DNA of 40,954 nucleotides from Roseiflexus sp. (GTDB lineage Bacteria; Chloroflexota; Chloroflexia; Chloroflexales; Roseiflexaceae), in contig JANWXL010000435.1 of assembly GCA_025055265.1 (NCBI GenBank), positions 1 to 40,954 of the forward strand. Direction: 5' to 3'. This document shows positions 8,513-21,987 of the stretch, piece after piece. Within the stretch, counting starts at the first letter, position 1; each line of letters opens with the position of its first letter. A program made the position numbers and the translations under genes. Under the pieces are notes generated by a model. The model worked only from the letters and a program-made list of their open reading frames with translations. It made no database searches and had not been told where the DNA came from.

Positions 8513-9661
8513 ATGACAGAGATTGCCGCCGCCGTGGTCGGGACCGGGTTCATCGGCGTGGTGCACGTTGAGGCGCTGCGCCGGTTGGGCATCCCGGTGC
8601 TTGGCGTCGTCGGCTCAAGTGTGGAACGCGCCCGCGCCAAAGCCGACGCGATGGGTCTTCACGTCTACGCCAGCTTCGAGGAGATGCTGGCGGATCCGCG
8701 CGTGACAGTCGTTCACATCACCACCCCCAATTACCTGCACTTCCCGCAGGTCAAAGCGGCCATCGCCGCTGGCAAGCACGTGGTCTGCGAAAAGCCGCTG
8801 GCGATGACCTCCGCCGAGTCGGCGGAACTGCTGCGTCTGGCAACCGAAGCCGGGATCGTTCACGCCGTCAACTTCAACATCCGCTTCTACCCGCTCTGCC
8901 AGCACGCGCGCGCGCTGGTGCAGGCGGGCGAGATCGGCGCAACGCGCATCATCCAGGGGTCGTACCTGCAGGACTGGCTTATGCTGCCGACGGATTGGAA
9001 CTGGCGGCTGGAGCCGGAGCTCGGCGGCGAGCTGCGCGCTGTCGCCGACATCGGTTCGCACTGGCTCGATCTGACGATGTTCATCACCGGCGAGAAGGTG
9101 AGCGCCGTCATGGCCGACATGGCGACGTTCATTCCGGTGCGCCGCAAGCCGACCAGACCGATTGACACGTTCACCGGCAAAGAAGTGACCGTTACTGAAA
9201 CCGTCGAGCAACCGATCCACACCGAAGACTACGCCAGCATTCTTTTGCGCTTTGCCAGCGGGGCGCGCGGGGTGCTGACGGTGTCGCAAGTCAGTCCGGG
9301 ACGCAAGAACCGGCTCAGTTTCGAGATCGACGGCGAACGCTCGTCGCTGGCGTGGGACTCGGAGCGACCGGAGGAGTTGTGGCTGGGACGGCGCGAGACC
9401 GCCAGCGGGTTGCTGCTGCGCGACCCGGCGCTGCTCCTGCCCGCAGCGCGCGGTACGACCGACTATCCCGGCGGGCACGCTGAGGGATTCCCGGACACTT
9501 TCAAGCAACTCTACAAGGCAGTCTACCGTGCCGTCGCCGCTGGCGCGCCGCCAGCCGCGCCCGACTATCCCACATTCGCTGATGGACACGAGGAACTGTT
9601 GTTGGGCGAAGCGATCCTGCGCAGCGCGCGCGAGGAACGCTGGGTCACTATTGAACGCTGA
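8513..9661 (+). CDS. Gfo/Idh/MocA family oxidoreductase
   Basis: [19 protein letters not shown] Rossmann motif; [18 protein letters not shown]. Confidence 0.92.
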   Translation: MTEIAAAVVGTGFIGVVHVEALRRLGIPVLGVVGSSVERARAKADAMGLHVYASFEEMLADPRVTVVHITTPNYLHFPQVKAAIAAGKHVVCEKPLAMTSAESAELLRLATEAGIVHAVNFNIRFYPLCQHARALVQAGEIGATRIIQGSYLQDWLMLPTDWNWRLEPELGGELRAVADIGSHWLDLTMFITGEKVSAVMADMATFIPVRRKPTRPIDTFTGKEVTVTETVEQPIHTEDYASILLRFASGARGVLTVSQVSPGRKNRLSFEIDGERSSLAWDSERPEELWLGRRETASGLLLRDPALLLPAARGTTDYPGGHAEGFPDTFKQLYKAVYRAVAAGAPPAAPDYPTFADGHEELLLGEAILRSAREERWVTIER

Positions 9662-9679
9662 CACACGGGAGGAACTGGC

Positions 9680-10597
9680 ATGAAACTTGGATTCTTCACT
9701 GCCGCGCTGCCGCACCTCTCACTCGAGGAATGCGTCGAATGGGGCGCAGCCAACGGCTTCGAAGCCATCGAGATCGCCTGCTGGCCCGCCGGTTCGGGCA
9801 AAGAACGACGGTACGCTGGCGTCTGTCACATTGATGTCGAAGCGCTGACCGATGCGCGCGCGGCTGAGATCCGCGACCTGATGGCGCGCACCGGGCTGAC
9901 GATCTCATCCCTCGGCTATTACCCGAACAACCTGCACCCCGACCCGGATCACCGCGCGCAGGTCAATGCGCACCTGAAGAAAGTCATCGACGCCGCCAGC
10001 AAACTTGGCGTCGGCGTGGTCGGCACCTTCATCGGGCGCGACCAGACGAAGAACGTGCCCGACAACCTGGAGCAGTTTGCCGCCGTCTGGCCCCCGCTGG
10101 TGCGCTACGCTGGCGACCGCAACGTCAGGATCGCCATCGAAAACTGCCCGATGATCTTCACCTACGACGAGTGGCCCGGCGGCACGAACCTGGCGCACTC
10201 ACCGGCGATCTGGCGCGAAATGTTCCGCATCATCCCGGACGAAAACTTCGGCCTGAACCTCGACCCGTCGCACCTCGTCTGGCAGATGATCGACTACGAG
10301 CGCGCCGTATACGAGTTCAAAGACCGCCTGTTCCACGTTCACGCCAAAGACATGGAGATCAACCGCGACGGACTGTACGCGCACGGCGTTATGTCCGCCG
10401 GGATGGGATGGCAGATCCCGCGGCTGCCGGGGCTTGGCGAGGTGCGCTGGGATCGGTTCATCGCCGCGCTCTACGCCGTCGGCTACGACTTTGTGCTGAG
10501 CATCGAACACGAGGATCGCAAGTTCGAGGGAACCGAGGAGTTGGTGAAGCGCGGCTTCCTGCTGGCGCGCAACGTGCTGCGACCGTATCTGGTGTGA
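9680..10597 (+). CDS. Sugar phosphate isomerase/epimerase (xylose isomerase-like TIM barrel)
   Basis: IAIENCPMIFTYDEWPGG, LNLDPSHLVWQMIDYERAV, FHVHAKDMEINRDGLY, LSIEHEDRKFEGTEE. Confidence 0.9.
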   Translation: MKLGFFTAALPHLSLEECVEWGAANGFEAIEIACWPAGSGKERRYAGVCHIDVEALTDARAAEIRDLMARTGLTISSLGYYPNNLHPDPDHRAQVNAHLKKVIDAASKLGVGVVGTFIGRDQTKNVPDNLEQFAAVWPPLVRYAGDRNVRIAIENCPMIFTYDEWPGGTNLAHSPAIWREMFRIIPDENFGLNLDPSHLVWQMIDYERAVYEFKDRLFHVHAKDMEINRDGLYAHGVMSAGMGWQIPRLPGLGEVRWDRFIAALYAVGYDFVLSIEHEDRKFEGTEELVKRGFLLARNVLRPYLV

Positions 10598-10634
10598 GCG
10601 CCTATCGGTGACGGTCACGTCCAACTGCAAGTGG

Positions 10635-10668
10635 ACCCCCCCTTCTCCCGCACGCGGGAGAAGGGGGT
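10635..10668. terminator. GC-rich hairpin between convergent genes (candidate bidirectional terminator)
   Basis: ccccccttctcccgcacgcgggagaaggggg inverted repeat. Confidence 0.6.
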
Positions 10669-10688
10669 CGGGGGGATGAAGGAAAAGC

Positions 10689-11306
10689 CTACTCCTCCGC
10701 GTAGCGCTCTTCCTTCCAGGGATCGGCGTTATTATTGTAACCGTAGCGCTCCCAGAAACCGGGGCGATCCTCAGCCATGAACTCAATGCCGCGCAGCCAT
10801 TTGGCGCTCTTCCAGAAATACTTGCGCGGCGTCAGCAGGCGCAGCGGATAGCCATGCTCCGGCGTCAACTCTTCGCCCTCATATTTGTACGCCAGCAGCG
10901 CATCGTCCTCTAGCAGCACATCGAGCGGCACATTCGTCGTGAAGCCGTGCTCACAGTGCGCCATCACATACCTGGCGGACGGCTTGAGCGGCGGGATGTG
11001 CTTGAGGAACTCCTTGAACTGCACGCCTTCCCAGTGGGTATCAAGCTTACTCCAGCGGGTCACGCAGTGAATATCGGTCGTAACCGCGATTGTGGGGAGA
11101 GCGCGGAACTCTGCAAAACTGAAGCGCGCGGGCGCTTCGATTTCGCCCCAGACGCGCAGGTCCCAGTCTTTCTCGACATCGTGATAGATTGGAACCTCGC
11201 CATAGTGAAGAACCGGAAACTTTTCCGTGACATACTGACCAGGGGGCACACGATCGCGCTTGTCGGGAGGAGTACGGTCGTACTTCTTCTTGAACAACTC
11301 AGACAT
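10689..11306 (-). CDS. Sulfite oxidase-like molybdopterin-dependent oxidoreductase
   Basis: [92 protein letters not shown]. Confidence 0.9.
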   Translation of the reverse strand: MSELFKKKYDRTPPDKRDRVPPGQYVTEKFPVLHYGEVPIYHDVEKDWDLRVWGEIEAPARFSFAEFRALPTIAVTTDIHCVTRWSKLDTHWEGVQFKEFLKHIPPLKPSARYVMAHCEHGFTTNVPLDVLLEDDALLAYKYEGEELTPEHGYPLRLLTPRKYFWKSAKWLRGIEFMAEDRPGFWERYGYNNNADPWKEERYAEE

Positions 11307-11320
11307 ACTGTTCCGTTCTT

Positions 11321-11713
11321 CTAGAAGCTCAGGCTTTCAAAAGCAATGCCCATCCGAACCGCCCGACGATAGGACGCATCTCCGGCGATCTCGCGCAGCA
11401 TGCGATGGATCAGGTCGCGCTCCAGCGGCTCATTGTAACAGTGTATCAACCGCCGAATGGGTTCCGCCAGTTCGCACGCCGGGCAGAACGCATAGACGGG
11501 ACCATCCGGCGAGTTCGTTTCGGAGAGCACCCCGCTCTCTGCCAGTTCGCGCAGCGCCTCGCGCGTACTCCAGATATCACGGTAGATCCGATCTGCCACC
11601 TGCGCAGCAGTGGCGCGCAGATGCTGATGCTCGGCAAACATGAGCACCAGTTGCAGTTTAAGCGGCGTGTCGATCACTCCCTCAAGCAACGAACGCACGC
11701 TCTGGTCGATCAT
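11321..11713 (-). CDS. Small winged-helix DNA-binding-like protein
   Basis: 131 aa, helix-turn-helix-like pattern [30 protein letters not shown]; start trimmed to MIDQ. Confidence 0.6.
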   Translation of the reverse strand: MIDQSVRSLLEGVIDTPLKLQLVLMFAEHQHLRATAAQVADRIYRDIWSTREALRELAESGVLSETNSPDGPVYAFCPACELAEPIRRLIHCYNEPLERDLIHRMLREIAGDASYRRAVRMGIAFESLSF

Positions 11714-12064
11714 TGACCTGCCTCCTTCTGAACTAGAGGTCGCCAGCGACCTCACCCATCAGCGGACTGCGCAAAAACAAAAATGCTTCCGCCGACATGG
11801 GCATCCTGCGTGCGTGGGAGGAGCCACTCGGGGTCGGCATACCTCTTGACACTACTGATTGTGGATTTTATCACAAGATGATCATCGATCTTTTTCAGTA
11901 TACTACAAAAGGTGGGCAATTGCTAGATAGTTTTGAGACGAAAGTTTCCGGTTCGCAATCATGAGTTGACATCCATCCACCTTTGGTGCTACCATCTATC
12001 GAACAGATGCGCCATCTGTTCATGGCGCCGTATGCGCAGCGCGCCTGTGAAGGGGGGACATGCT

Positions 12065-12865
12065 ATGAGCCAGTCAGAGCGGATACTGTTGGTTGACGAT
12101 GAAGCCAACATTCGGTTGACGCTGGGCGCAATGCTGACACGCGCTGGCTATGAGGTGACGACTGCTTCCAGCGGCGCTGAAGCCATCGCGCTCCTCGACG
12201 AGCAGACATTCGATTTATTGATCGTTGATCTCAAAATGCCTGGCGTTGACGGGATGCAGGTCGTGGCAGCCGCCCGCGCCCGTCATCCTGATACTGCTAT
12301 CATTATCCTGACGGGGCATGGTTCGCTCGAAACCGCCATTGAAGGGTTGCGTCACGGCATCTTCGACTATCTGTTGAAGAACACCGAGCCGTCGCAGGTG
12401 CTTGAGCGCGTTCGAGCGGCATTGCAGGCGCATGCTGCCGAGCAGCGACGGCGCGCTCTGCTGAATGCTGTCGATGCGGCGGTTCAGGAATTGCGCGGCT
12501 CCGTCTCCGCAACGGTCGAGACGCCTCCGGCAACGCAGGCTGAGCGCACAATTGTTATCGGTCAGTTGCAACTCGATACCTGGCGCCAGGTCGCTACCCT
12601 CGGCGGGCGCACACTGGCGCTGACGCCAACCGAGTTCCGGGTGCTGCTCTGCCTCGCAGAGCATGCTGGCACGATGTTGTCGTACAGCCAGTTGGTCAAG
12701 TGCGCTCAGGGGTACGACGCCAGCGACCTTGAGGCGGGTGAGTTGATCAAACCCCACATCCATCACCTGCGCCAGAAACTGGAGCCCGACCCCAGTTCGC
12801 CGCGCTATATCCTCAATGTGCGCGGGAAAGGGTATCTGCTCGCGGTCAACAACGAACCGTCCTGA
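12065..12865 (+). CDS. Response regulator: receiver plus OmpR-type winged helix
   Basis: ILLVDDEANIRLTLGAMLTRAGYEV, LLIVDLKMPGVDG, C-terminal LTPTEFRVLLCLAEHAG...LRQKLEPDPSSPRYILNVRGKGYLL. Confidence 0.93.
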   Translation: MSQSERILLVDDEANIRLTLGAMLTRAGYEVTTASSGAEAIALLDEQTFDLLIVDLKMPGVDGMQVVAAARARHPDTAIIILTGHGSLETAIEGLRHGIFDYLLKNTEPSQVLERVRAALQAHAAEQRRRALLNAVDAAVQELRGSVSATVETPPATQAERTIVIGQLQLDTWRQVATLGGRTLALTPTEFRVLLCLAEHAGTMLSYSQLVKCAQGYDASDLEAGELIKPHIHHLRQKLEPDPSSPRYILNVRGKGYLLAVNNEPS

Positions 12866-12874
12866 AGTTCGTTA

Positions 12875-13203
12875 GGGCGCGGCGCGCCGGTTGGGGCAAG
12901 GCTGTCCCGATCAGGTCCAGTTGGGGCGCGGCGCGCCGGTTGGAGCGAGGCTGATCCCGATCAGGTCCAGTTGGGGCGCGGCGCGCCGGTTGAGGCGCCG
13001 CTGCTCCCGATCAGCGGCGGTTGGGGGGTGGTTGATCCCGATCAGGTCTGGTTGGGGCACGGCGCGCCGGTTGAGGCGCCGCCGCTCCCGATCAGCGGCG
13101 GTTGGGGGGTGGTTGATCCCGATCAGGTCTGGTTGGGGCACGGCGCGCCGTGCCCCAACCGCCGTGCCCCAACCGCCGTGCCCCAACTGCCGTGCCCCAA
13201 CTG
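12875..13203. repeat. Tandem repeat block (49/50/81/81 bp units) capped by a 30-bp perfect palindrome and 14-bp tandem units
   Basis: Units start at ~12889, 12938, 12988, 13069; palindrome GGTTGGGGCACGGCGCGCCGTGCCCCAACC 13131-13160; (cgccgtgccccaac)x4 13146-13201. Confidence 0.92.
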
Positions 13204-13206
13204 TCT

Positions 13207-14295
13207 TTAGAGCAGCGACGCCAGGCGCCGCATGCCCTCATCGATCTGCTCCGGCGTCACAGCGCAGAACGGCAGGCGCACGAAGCGTTCGCCGTCCGGC
13301 GCCGGACCTTCGTCGGGATCGGCGAAGAACGCCTGTCCTTCGGTCAGCACCAGCCCTATTTCCTTCGCGCGGGCGACCAGGTTGCGGGTGTTGGCATCCG
13401 CCGGAAGCGTGACGCTGACAAAGAAGCCGCCATCCGGTTCAGAAGCGACGACGCCCTTCAGATACCGTCGCACAGCGCTCATCATCGCCTCCCAACGCGG
13501 TCGGTACAGTTCCTTCAGGCGCTCGATGTTCGGCGCCATCCAGCCGCGCCGCACGAACTCGGCAACCGCAGCCTGCGTCGGCAGCACTGGCGACAGATAG
13601 GTGTTCTCGCCTTCCTTCGTCACTGCCGCCACCAGCGACGCTGGCGCAACCATATATCCGACCCGCATGCCGGGGCTGAGGAGTTTGCTGAATGACGTGA
13701 TGGTGATCACCCGGCTCGGGTTGATCTCGCGCATCATGGGCACGCTTTCCCCCCGGTAGCGCAGCAGGCGGTAGGGAATATCTTCGATGACCCAGAACCC
13801 GTACCGTTCAGCAATCTCCAGGATGGCGCGCCGCTTCTCCAGCGATGTGGTGACGCCAGCCGGGTTCTGGAAGTCGGGTACGGTGTAGAGAAACGCTGGC
13901 GTCTGGCGTCTGACCTCGGCTTCCAGGCGCGCCACGTCGAGACCGTCCGCCTCGAGTGGAATGCCGACAACCCGCGCGCCGCGACGCCGAAACGTTGTGA
14001 TGGCGCGGTCATAACTGGGTTGCTCCGTCAGGACGGTTGCGCCAGGGCGAATCAGGTGCGCCGCCAGCAGATCTTGCAGTTGCAACGATCCGTTAGCGAC
14101 CATAATCTCATTGTCTCTGACGCCGTACTCGGCGGCGAGCAGCGACCGCAACGGCGCGTAGCCGGGTTGCTGACCGTACTGCAATACGACAGCGGCATCT
14201 GACTCGACCGCCGTCGCCAGACATTCGGCGATCTGCGCCGTCGGAAATGCTTCGGTCGGCGGAACGCCTCGGGTGAAAACGATTGTGTCGTGCAT
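13207..14295 (-). CDS. PLP-dependent aminotransferase class I/II (MocR/2-aminoadipate-like)
   Basis: MVANGSLQLQDLLAAHLIRPGATVLTEQPSYDRA, YTVPDFQNPAGVTTSLEKR, VIEDIPYRLLRYRGE, SFSKLLSPGMRVGYM. Confidence 0.92.
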   Translation of the reverse strand: MHDTIVFTRGVPPTEAFPTAQIAECLATAVESDAAVVLQYGQQPGYAPLRSLLAAEYGVRDNEIMVANGSLQLQDLLAAHLIRPGATVLTEQPSYDRAITTFRRRGARVVGIPLEADGLDVARLEAEVRRQTPAFLYTVPDFQNPAGVTTSLEKRRAILEIAERYGFWVIEDIPYRLLRYRGESVPMMREINPSRVITITSFSKLLSPGMRVGYMVAPASLVAAVTKEGENTYLSPVLPTQAAVAEFVRRGWMAPNIERLKELYRPRWEAMMSAVRRYLKGVVASEPDGGFFVSVTLPADANTRNLVARAKEIGLVLTEGQAFFADPDEGPAPDGERFVRLPFCAVTPEQIDEGMRRLASLL

Positions 14296-14444
14296 AGTCC
14301 TTCCTTTGGTTAAGAGATCACCACTTGAGATTGTGAAGAATTTTACAACACTTCCATCAGGATGTGTATACTAGAGCCGTCGGTTCTTTGTGATGAACCG
14401 CACAAGGTTACCGCCAATCTACAACATCCTGGAAGGGGGACATC

Positions 14445-14660
14445 GTGCTGCCTGTCAATGAAAGCGTCTTTGATCGCGACATTCGCCTCGGCGTCGGTCT
14501 GTTGATGTTCCTGTTCGGCTTTTTCGGTCTCACCGGCATCTGGCAGATTGTGCTCACGGTCATTGCAGTGTTGCTGATCGTCAGCGCCGTCACCGGTTTT
14601 TGCCCGCTCTACGCGCTGCTCCATGTCAACACGATGCCTACCGGGCGCAGCGAGAAGTGA
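14445..14660 (+). CDS. DUF2892-like small membrane protein
   Basis: 71 aa; NESVFDRDIRLGVGLLMFLFGFFGLTGIWQIVLTVIAVLLIVSAVTGFCPLYALLHV; GTG start. Confidence 0.75.
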   Translation: MLPVNESVFDRDIRLGVGLLMFLFGFFGLTGIWQIVLTVIAVLLIVSAVTGFCPLYALLHVNTMPTGRSEK

Positions 14661-14729
14661 CATTGCAACCTCCACGAAGAGGCGAAGGGGGGGCGTATGC
14701 CCTCCATTTTTTTCTGCTCCGAGAAATCT

Positions 14730-15548
14730 CTAATACCACCGCGCAATCATGGCATCGATCCGCGCCGGAGGCTCGTGCACCGCGTCGGGATCGGGATGGT
14801 TCTCGACCCAGCGCTGTAATCGCTGCGCCGCCTCCGCGTGAATATCGTCCGGCAACATCCAGCAACTGCTGTACATCCGATCCTGATACCGCCGCGCTAC
14901 AGAACGCACCGTCTGTGGATGCTGGCGGTAGGTGAGCAGCGTCAGACGCTCCACGACAGCGCCAAGCGTCTGGAGATGCTCTTGAAACCGTTCGTCCAGA
15001 CTGTGCGGCGCACCGTCCCGTCGCTGCTCCGGTGGAACGTTCAGTTCGTCCAGGATCGCCGACCATGCATTCTGCACCTGTGTGCGCGGCGTCGGGGGAT
15101 CGCCGTCTTGCCCATCGCGCTCATCGCTGGCAAGCACGATGGCGCCTCCCGGACGCAATACACGCCGCGCTTCGTTCAGCGTCTGCCGCCAGTCCTCCAC
15201 CAGGTGCAGCACGTGCACCATCACTACGGCATCGAACACAGCATCGGACAGGGGCAGCCGCATGACATCGCCGCATATCAGGTGCGCTTGATGAGTTCGC
15301 CCATTAAGTTTCTGGCGTAGTTGTCCCATCATGCGTCGTGAGAGATCGACGCCGACATAGAAATACCCTGCTTCAATGAAGGGAAGCGCAATTCGTCCTG
15401 TTCCAACGCCGGCTTCGAGCAAGCGCGCGTGCCGGGTCAGCCGAAGCGCGGCAACAATCGCATCTCGCAAACGTTCTGCGACGCCTGGCGGATAGCCGCG
15501 GGTTGCGTCGTAGTAATCGACTGCGCGATCGAACGAAATGCCTGGCAT
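14730..15548 (-). CDS. Class I SAM-dependent methyltransferase
   Basis: LLEAGVGTGRIALPFIEAGYFYVGVDLSRRMM, CGDVMRLPLSDAVFDAVVMVHVLHLVEDW, EARRVLRPGGAIVLA. Confidence 0.92.
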   Translation of the reverse strand: MPGISFDRAVDYYDATRGYPPGVAERLRDAIVAALRLTRHARLLEAGVGTGRIALPFIEAGYFYVGVDLSRRMMGQLRQKLNGRTHQAHLICGDVMRLPLSDAVFDAVVMVHVLHLVEDWRQTLNEARRVLRPGGAIVLASDERDGQDGDPPTPRTQVQNAWSAILDELNVPPEQRRDGAPHSLDERFQEHLQTLGAVVERLTLLTYRQHPQTVRSVARRYQDRMYSSCWMLPDDIHAEAAQRLQRWVENHPDPDAVHEPPARIDAMIARWY

Positions 15549-15550
15549 AG

Positions 15551-15668
15551 CGAATGAACGAATGGGTCAACGAATAAACGAATGGGTCAACGAATAAGCG
15601 AATGGGTCAGCGAATAAACGAATGGGTCAACGAATAAACGAATGGGTCAACGAATAAACGAATGGGTC
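15551..15668. repeat. 20-bp tandem repeat (aatgggtcaacgaataaacg), ~5.4 copies
   Basis: Copies begin 15561, 15581, 15601, 15621, 15641, 15661. Confidence 0.97.
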
Positions 15669-15817
15669 CCTCTGTGTTCTCTGTGCCTCTGTGGTTGTGC
15701 TGACAGGCAAACGAATGCATTGGCGCATACACGTCAGCAAGGACACGAATAATCTACGCTCTGTGTTCTCTGCGCCTCTGTGGTTCCGTCAAACGAATGC
15801 GTCAGCCTGTCCCACGG

Positions 15818-19171
<3,354 letters not shown>

Positions 19172-19361
19172 GCTTCCCCCATCATATGCGGCATCAGCGC
19201 CAGTCGAACCTGATACGAGCGGTGTACGTCTGCTGCGCCTGTGGAATAAGACAAGGAACGAGGACGACACCTGCTCCCGCTGTGTGCATACGTTGCACGT
19301 GTGAGCAGTGTAGCACATGTAGCGCCTTTTGGAGTAATGATCCCGCTGAGCTGCGGGCTCA

Positions 19362-19485
19362 TAGGGTTTGAGAAGACCACCCGGTATCGTCCGGTCTAGC
19401 CCGCGCAGGCGGGCTTCGCAACCGTAGCCCGCGACTTCAGCCGCCGGACGGACGAGCGGAGAGCGGAAATGTATTCAAAAACCAC
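19362..19485 (+). repeat. MITE-like dispersed repeat, copy A
   Basis: tttgagaa...ccggtatcgtccggtctagcccgcgcaggcgggcttcgcaaccgtagcccgcgacttcagccgcc...gtattcaaaaacca; shared with 33651-33757 and 40558-40676. Confidence 0.9.
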
Positions 19486-19578
19486 GAGTCCGCAGCGATA
19501 CTTAAGGATCCAGGCACGAATTGTCAGACGGGTTGCGAACACAGCGGATGCACTATGAACGTCGTGCACCCGAACGTG

Positions 19579-19609
19579 CGTAAGGGCGGGTCTGAGACCC
19601 GCCCTTACG
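19579..19609. repeat. REP-like perfect palindrome, copy 2
   Basis: CGTAAGGGCGGGTCT-G-AGACCCGCCCTTACG, same arms as 7494-7530. Confidence 0.95.
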
Positions 19610-19973
19610 GTGTCTGAGACCGGAATGACGGGTTGGGTGGCAGTAAACGCGGCGCTCGCTGTCAACTCGTGACCGCCCCCCTTAACCCGGCGTTGACAAG
19701 CGATTCAGGTAATGTTATCATTTCTTCACTCTGCACTTCAGGCGGATGTTCCCGAGAGCAGTTGTTCCAGCACGACTCTGCTGACGTCCAGGATGCCGTC
19801 AATGCGCTCTACAGGCGCAGTCTTGACGTACCCATGACCACCAACTGCCGAACAGACTCTCCTTCGTTCCTGGCGCTGCGGCGTATCAGCGGCAGCGTGA
19901 AGGAAACGTTGCGTTCGCATACGCAACGTGATAGATTCCCCGCATTGCAGCATACGGAAAGGAACGACAGCGT

Positions 19974-21869
19974 ATGGACAACGACACCAGGACCCGGTTG
20001 ACCCGCCGTGCATTCCTGCGCGCTGCCGCCATCGGCGTCGGTTCAGCGGCGCTCGCCGCCTGTGGCGGCGGTGGAACGACCACTGCTCCCACTTCGCCAC
20101 CCGCAACTCAACCGCCGCCGACACCGGTCCCGACACTGGCGCCGGTACAGCCAACGCCGCCGCCCACGACCGCGCCCGCGCCGACTGCTGCGCCGGCTGG
20201 CGCTGTGAAGAACTCACTTGGGGTCACCCTGCCAGCAGATGCTGCTCCCCTGGAGCATCAGGCATTTGTCGTCTACTTCGACATCACCGCCGACTTTACC
20301 AGCCCGAATCAGATGGAAACAATCTACAAGTCGGGCGGGTTCGGCAGCATCACCAACCTGACCGGCGATACGCTCGTGCGCCTGAACAAAGACTTCCAGG
20401 TGCAACCGGCCGCCGCGCTCTCCTGGTCCTCCGACGAAACCGGCAAGGTCTGGACATTCAACCTGGACCCCAACCTCGTCTGGAGCGATGGCACGCCAGT
20501 GACAGCGGAAGACTTTGTGGCGACCTTCCGCTATGCCGCCGACCCGAAGCACGCATGGGACTTCGCCTGGTACTACAGCGCGCCAGGAGCAATCAAGAAC
20601 TGGGACAAGTGCGTTGCAGGCGAACTGCCGCTGGAACAACTGGGGGTCACTGCCAAGGACAAGCACACGCTCGTCATCGAAACCGAAACGCCGGCCCCCT
20701 TCCTGCCCGCGAAACTGGTCTACAGCGAAGTGTTGAGCGCCGCAAAGCTGAAAGAGTTCGGATCCGGCCTCTACACCGCCGATCCAGCAAAGACGATCTC
20801 GTGCGGACCGTACCTGCTCAAGGAGTTCAAGCCCGGCGAGCGGGTCGTGTTCGAGATCAACCCGACCTACAAAGGCACGAACCGCCCGCGTATCGAGCGA
20901 GTTATCCAGATCGCCGCGCGACCGGAGGCGATGTTCGCCGGGTATCAGGCAGGCGAGGTGGACCGGGTGACCGGCGAGCAGTTGCAGACCGCCGACAACG
21001 AAATCATCGCACGCGACCCTGAACTGTCGAAGCAGGTGCGTCTGACGGCAGGCGACTTCCGCACCGACTACCTCTTCTTCGACTGCCAGAACCCGCCGTT
21101 CAACGATGTGCGGGTGCGCCAGGCGTTCAGCCACATTATCGACCGCGATACGCTGATCAAGACGATCATCACGCCAACCCAGGGCATCCCGGCGTACTCG
21201 TTCCTGATGCCCGGCTTTCCGGGGTCGAACTCCGAGGGACTGAAGGATATTCAGCGGTACGACCCGGAACTCGGGCGCAAGTTGCTGAAGGAGGCTGGCT
21301 ATGAGGGCGGAAAGGGCTTCCCCAAACTGACCCTCTGGCTGCGCAACGAGCCGCAGATCCGCCAGGCGCTCGCAGCGGCGATTGCAGCGGCGATCACACA
21401 GGAGTACGGCATCGAAGTCGAGGTCTCGAACAAAGAGTTCAAGACCTTTATGGACGCGCTCAATGCCAAACCGACGCAGATCCAGTTCGGCATGGTGTCG
21501 TATGGCATTGACTTCCTCGACCCGTCGAATATGCTTGGCGTCTGGCTCAGCACCGGTCGCCACAACTGGTTCAACAAGACATTCGATGAGATGGTGCTGA
21601 AGGCCTCAGAGATGACCGATCAGGAAGCGCGCATCAAGATCTTCCAGGATGCCGAGCGGTTGCTGTGCGAAGAGGCGCCAGCGGTTTTCATCTACCATCG
21701 CACCGTTGCCGACATCTACAAGCCGTATGTGGTCGGCGAGTGCTTCGAGCCGAACATCGCAGGGTTCTCCGGGCTGCAATGGCCTGGCTTCACGTCGATG
21801 AGCGACTCGCTGCAGACGTTGTATATCAGCAACGAGGTCACCAAGTATCGCAAGGCGCCGCCGAAGTAG
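19974..21869 (+). CDS. ABC transporter substrate-binding protein, family 5 (peptide/nickel type), TAT-lipoprotein-like signal
   Basis: RLTRRAFLRAAAIGVGSAALAACGGG signal; WTFNLDPNLVWSDGTPVTAEDFVATFRYAADP. Confidence 0.93.
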   Translation: MDNDTRTRLTRRAFLRAAAIGVGSAALAACGGGGTTTAPTSPPATQPPPTPVPTLAPVQPTPPPTTAPAPTAAPAGAVKNSLGVTLPADAAPLEHQAFVVYFDITADFTSPNQMETIYKSGGFGSITNLTGDTLVRLNKDFQVQPAAALSWSSDETGKVWTFNLDPNLVWSDGTPVTAEDFVATFRYAADPKHAWDFAWYYSAPGAIKNWDKCVAGELPLEQLGVTAKDKHTLVIETETPAPFLPAKLVYSEVLSAAKLKEFGSGLYTADPAKTISCGPYLLKEFKPGERVVFEINPTYKGTNRPRIERVIQIAARPEAMFAGYQAGEVDRVTGEQLQTADNEIIARDPELSKQVRLTAGDFRTDYLFFDCQNPPFNDVRVRQAFSHIIDRDTLIKTIITPTQGIPAYSFLMPGFPGSNSEGLKDIQRYDPELGRKLLKEAGYEGGKGFPKLTLWLRNEPQIRQALAAAIAAAITQEYGIEVEVSNKEFKTFMDALNAKPTQIQFGMVSYGIDFLDPSNMLGVWLSTGRHNWFNKTFDEMVLKASEMTDQEARIKIFQDAERLLCEEAPAVFIYHRTVADIYKPYVVGECFEPNIAGFSGLQWPGFTSMSDSLQTLYISNEVTKYRKAPPK

Positions 21870-21974
21870 GGGTTGGGGGTTAGGGGTTAGGGAGTTAGGG
21901 GTTAGGGGTTAGGGGTTAGATCAATGAAGATCAATGATCATAACCCGTAACCCATAACCCATAACCCCTAACCC
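21868..21974. repeat. Telomere-like inverted repeat (GGGGTTA)n / (TAACCCN)n
   Basis: ggggttgggggttaggggttagggagttaggggttaggggttaggggttag ... cataacccgtaacccataacccataacccctaaccc. Confidence 0.95.
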
Positions 21975-21987
21975 ACAGGAGTCGCGT

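Noticed and set aside
12065-12865. Two-component system
   Set aside because: Only the response regulator is present; no histidine kinase adjacent, so it is called as an orphan.
12911-13186. 91-aa minus-strand repeat protein (RRAVPQPDLIGINHPPTAADRE units)
   Set aside because: Arises because the 81-bp tandem unit is divisible by three; no start context or homology visible.
21868-21974. True telomere
   Set aside because: Internal, inverted and between genes of one ABC operon; only the sequence resembles telomeric repeats.
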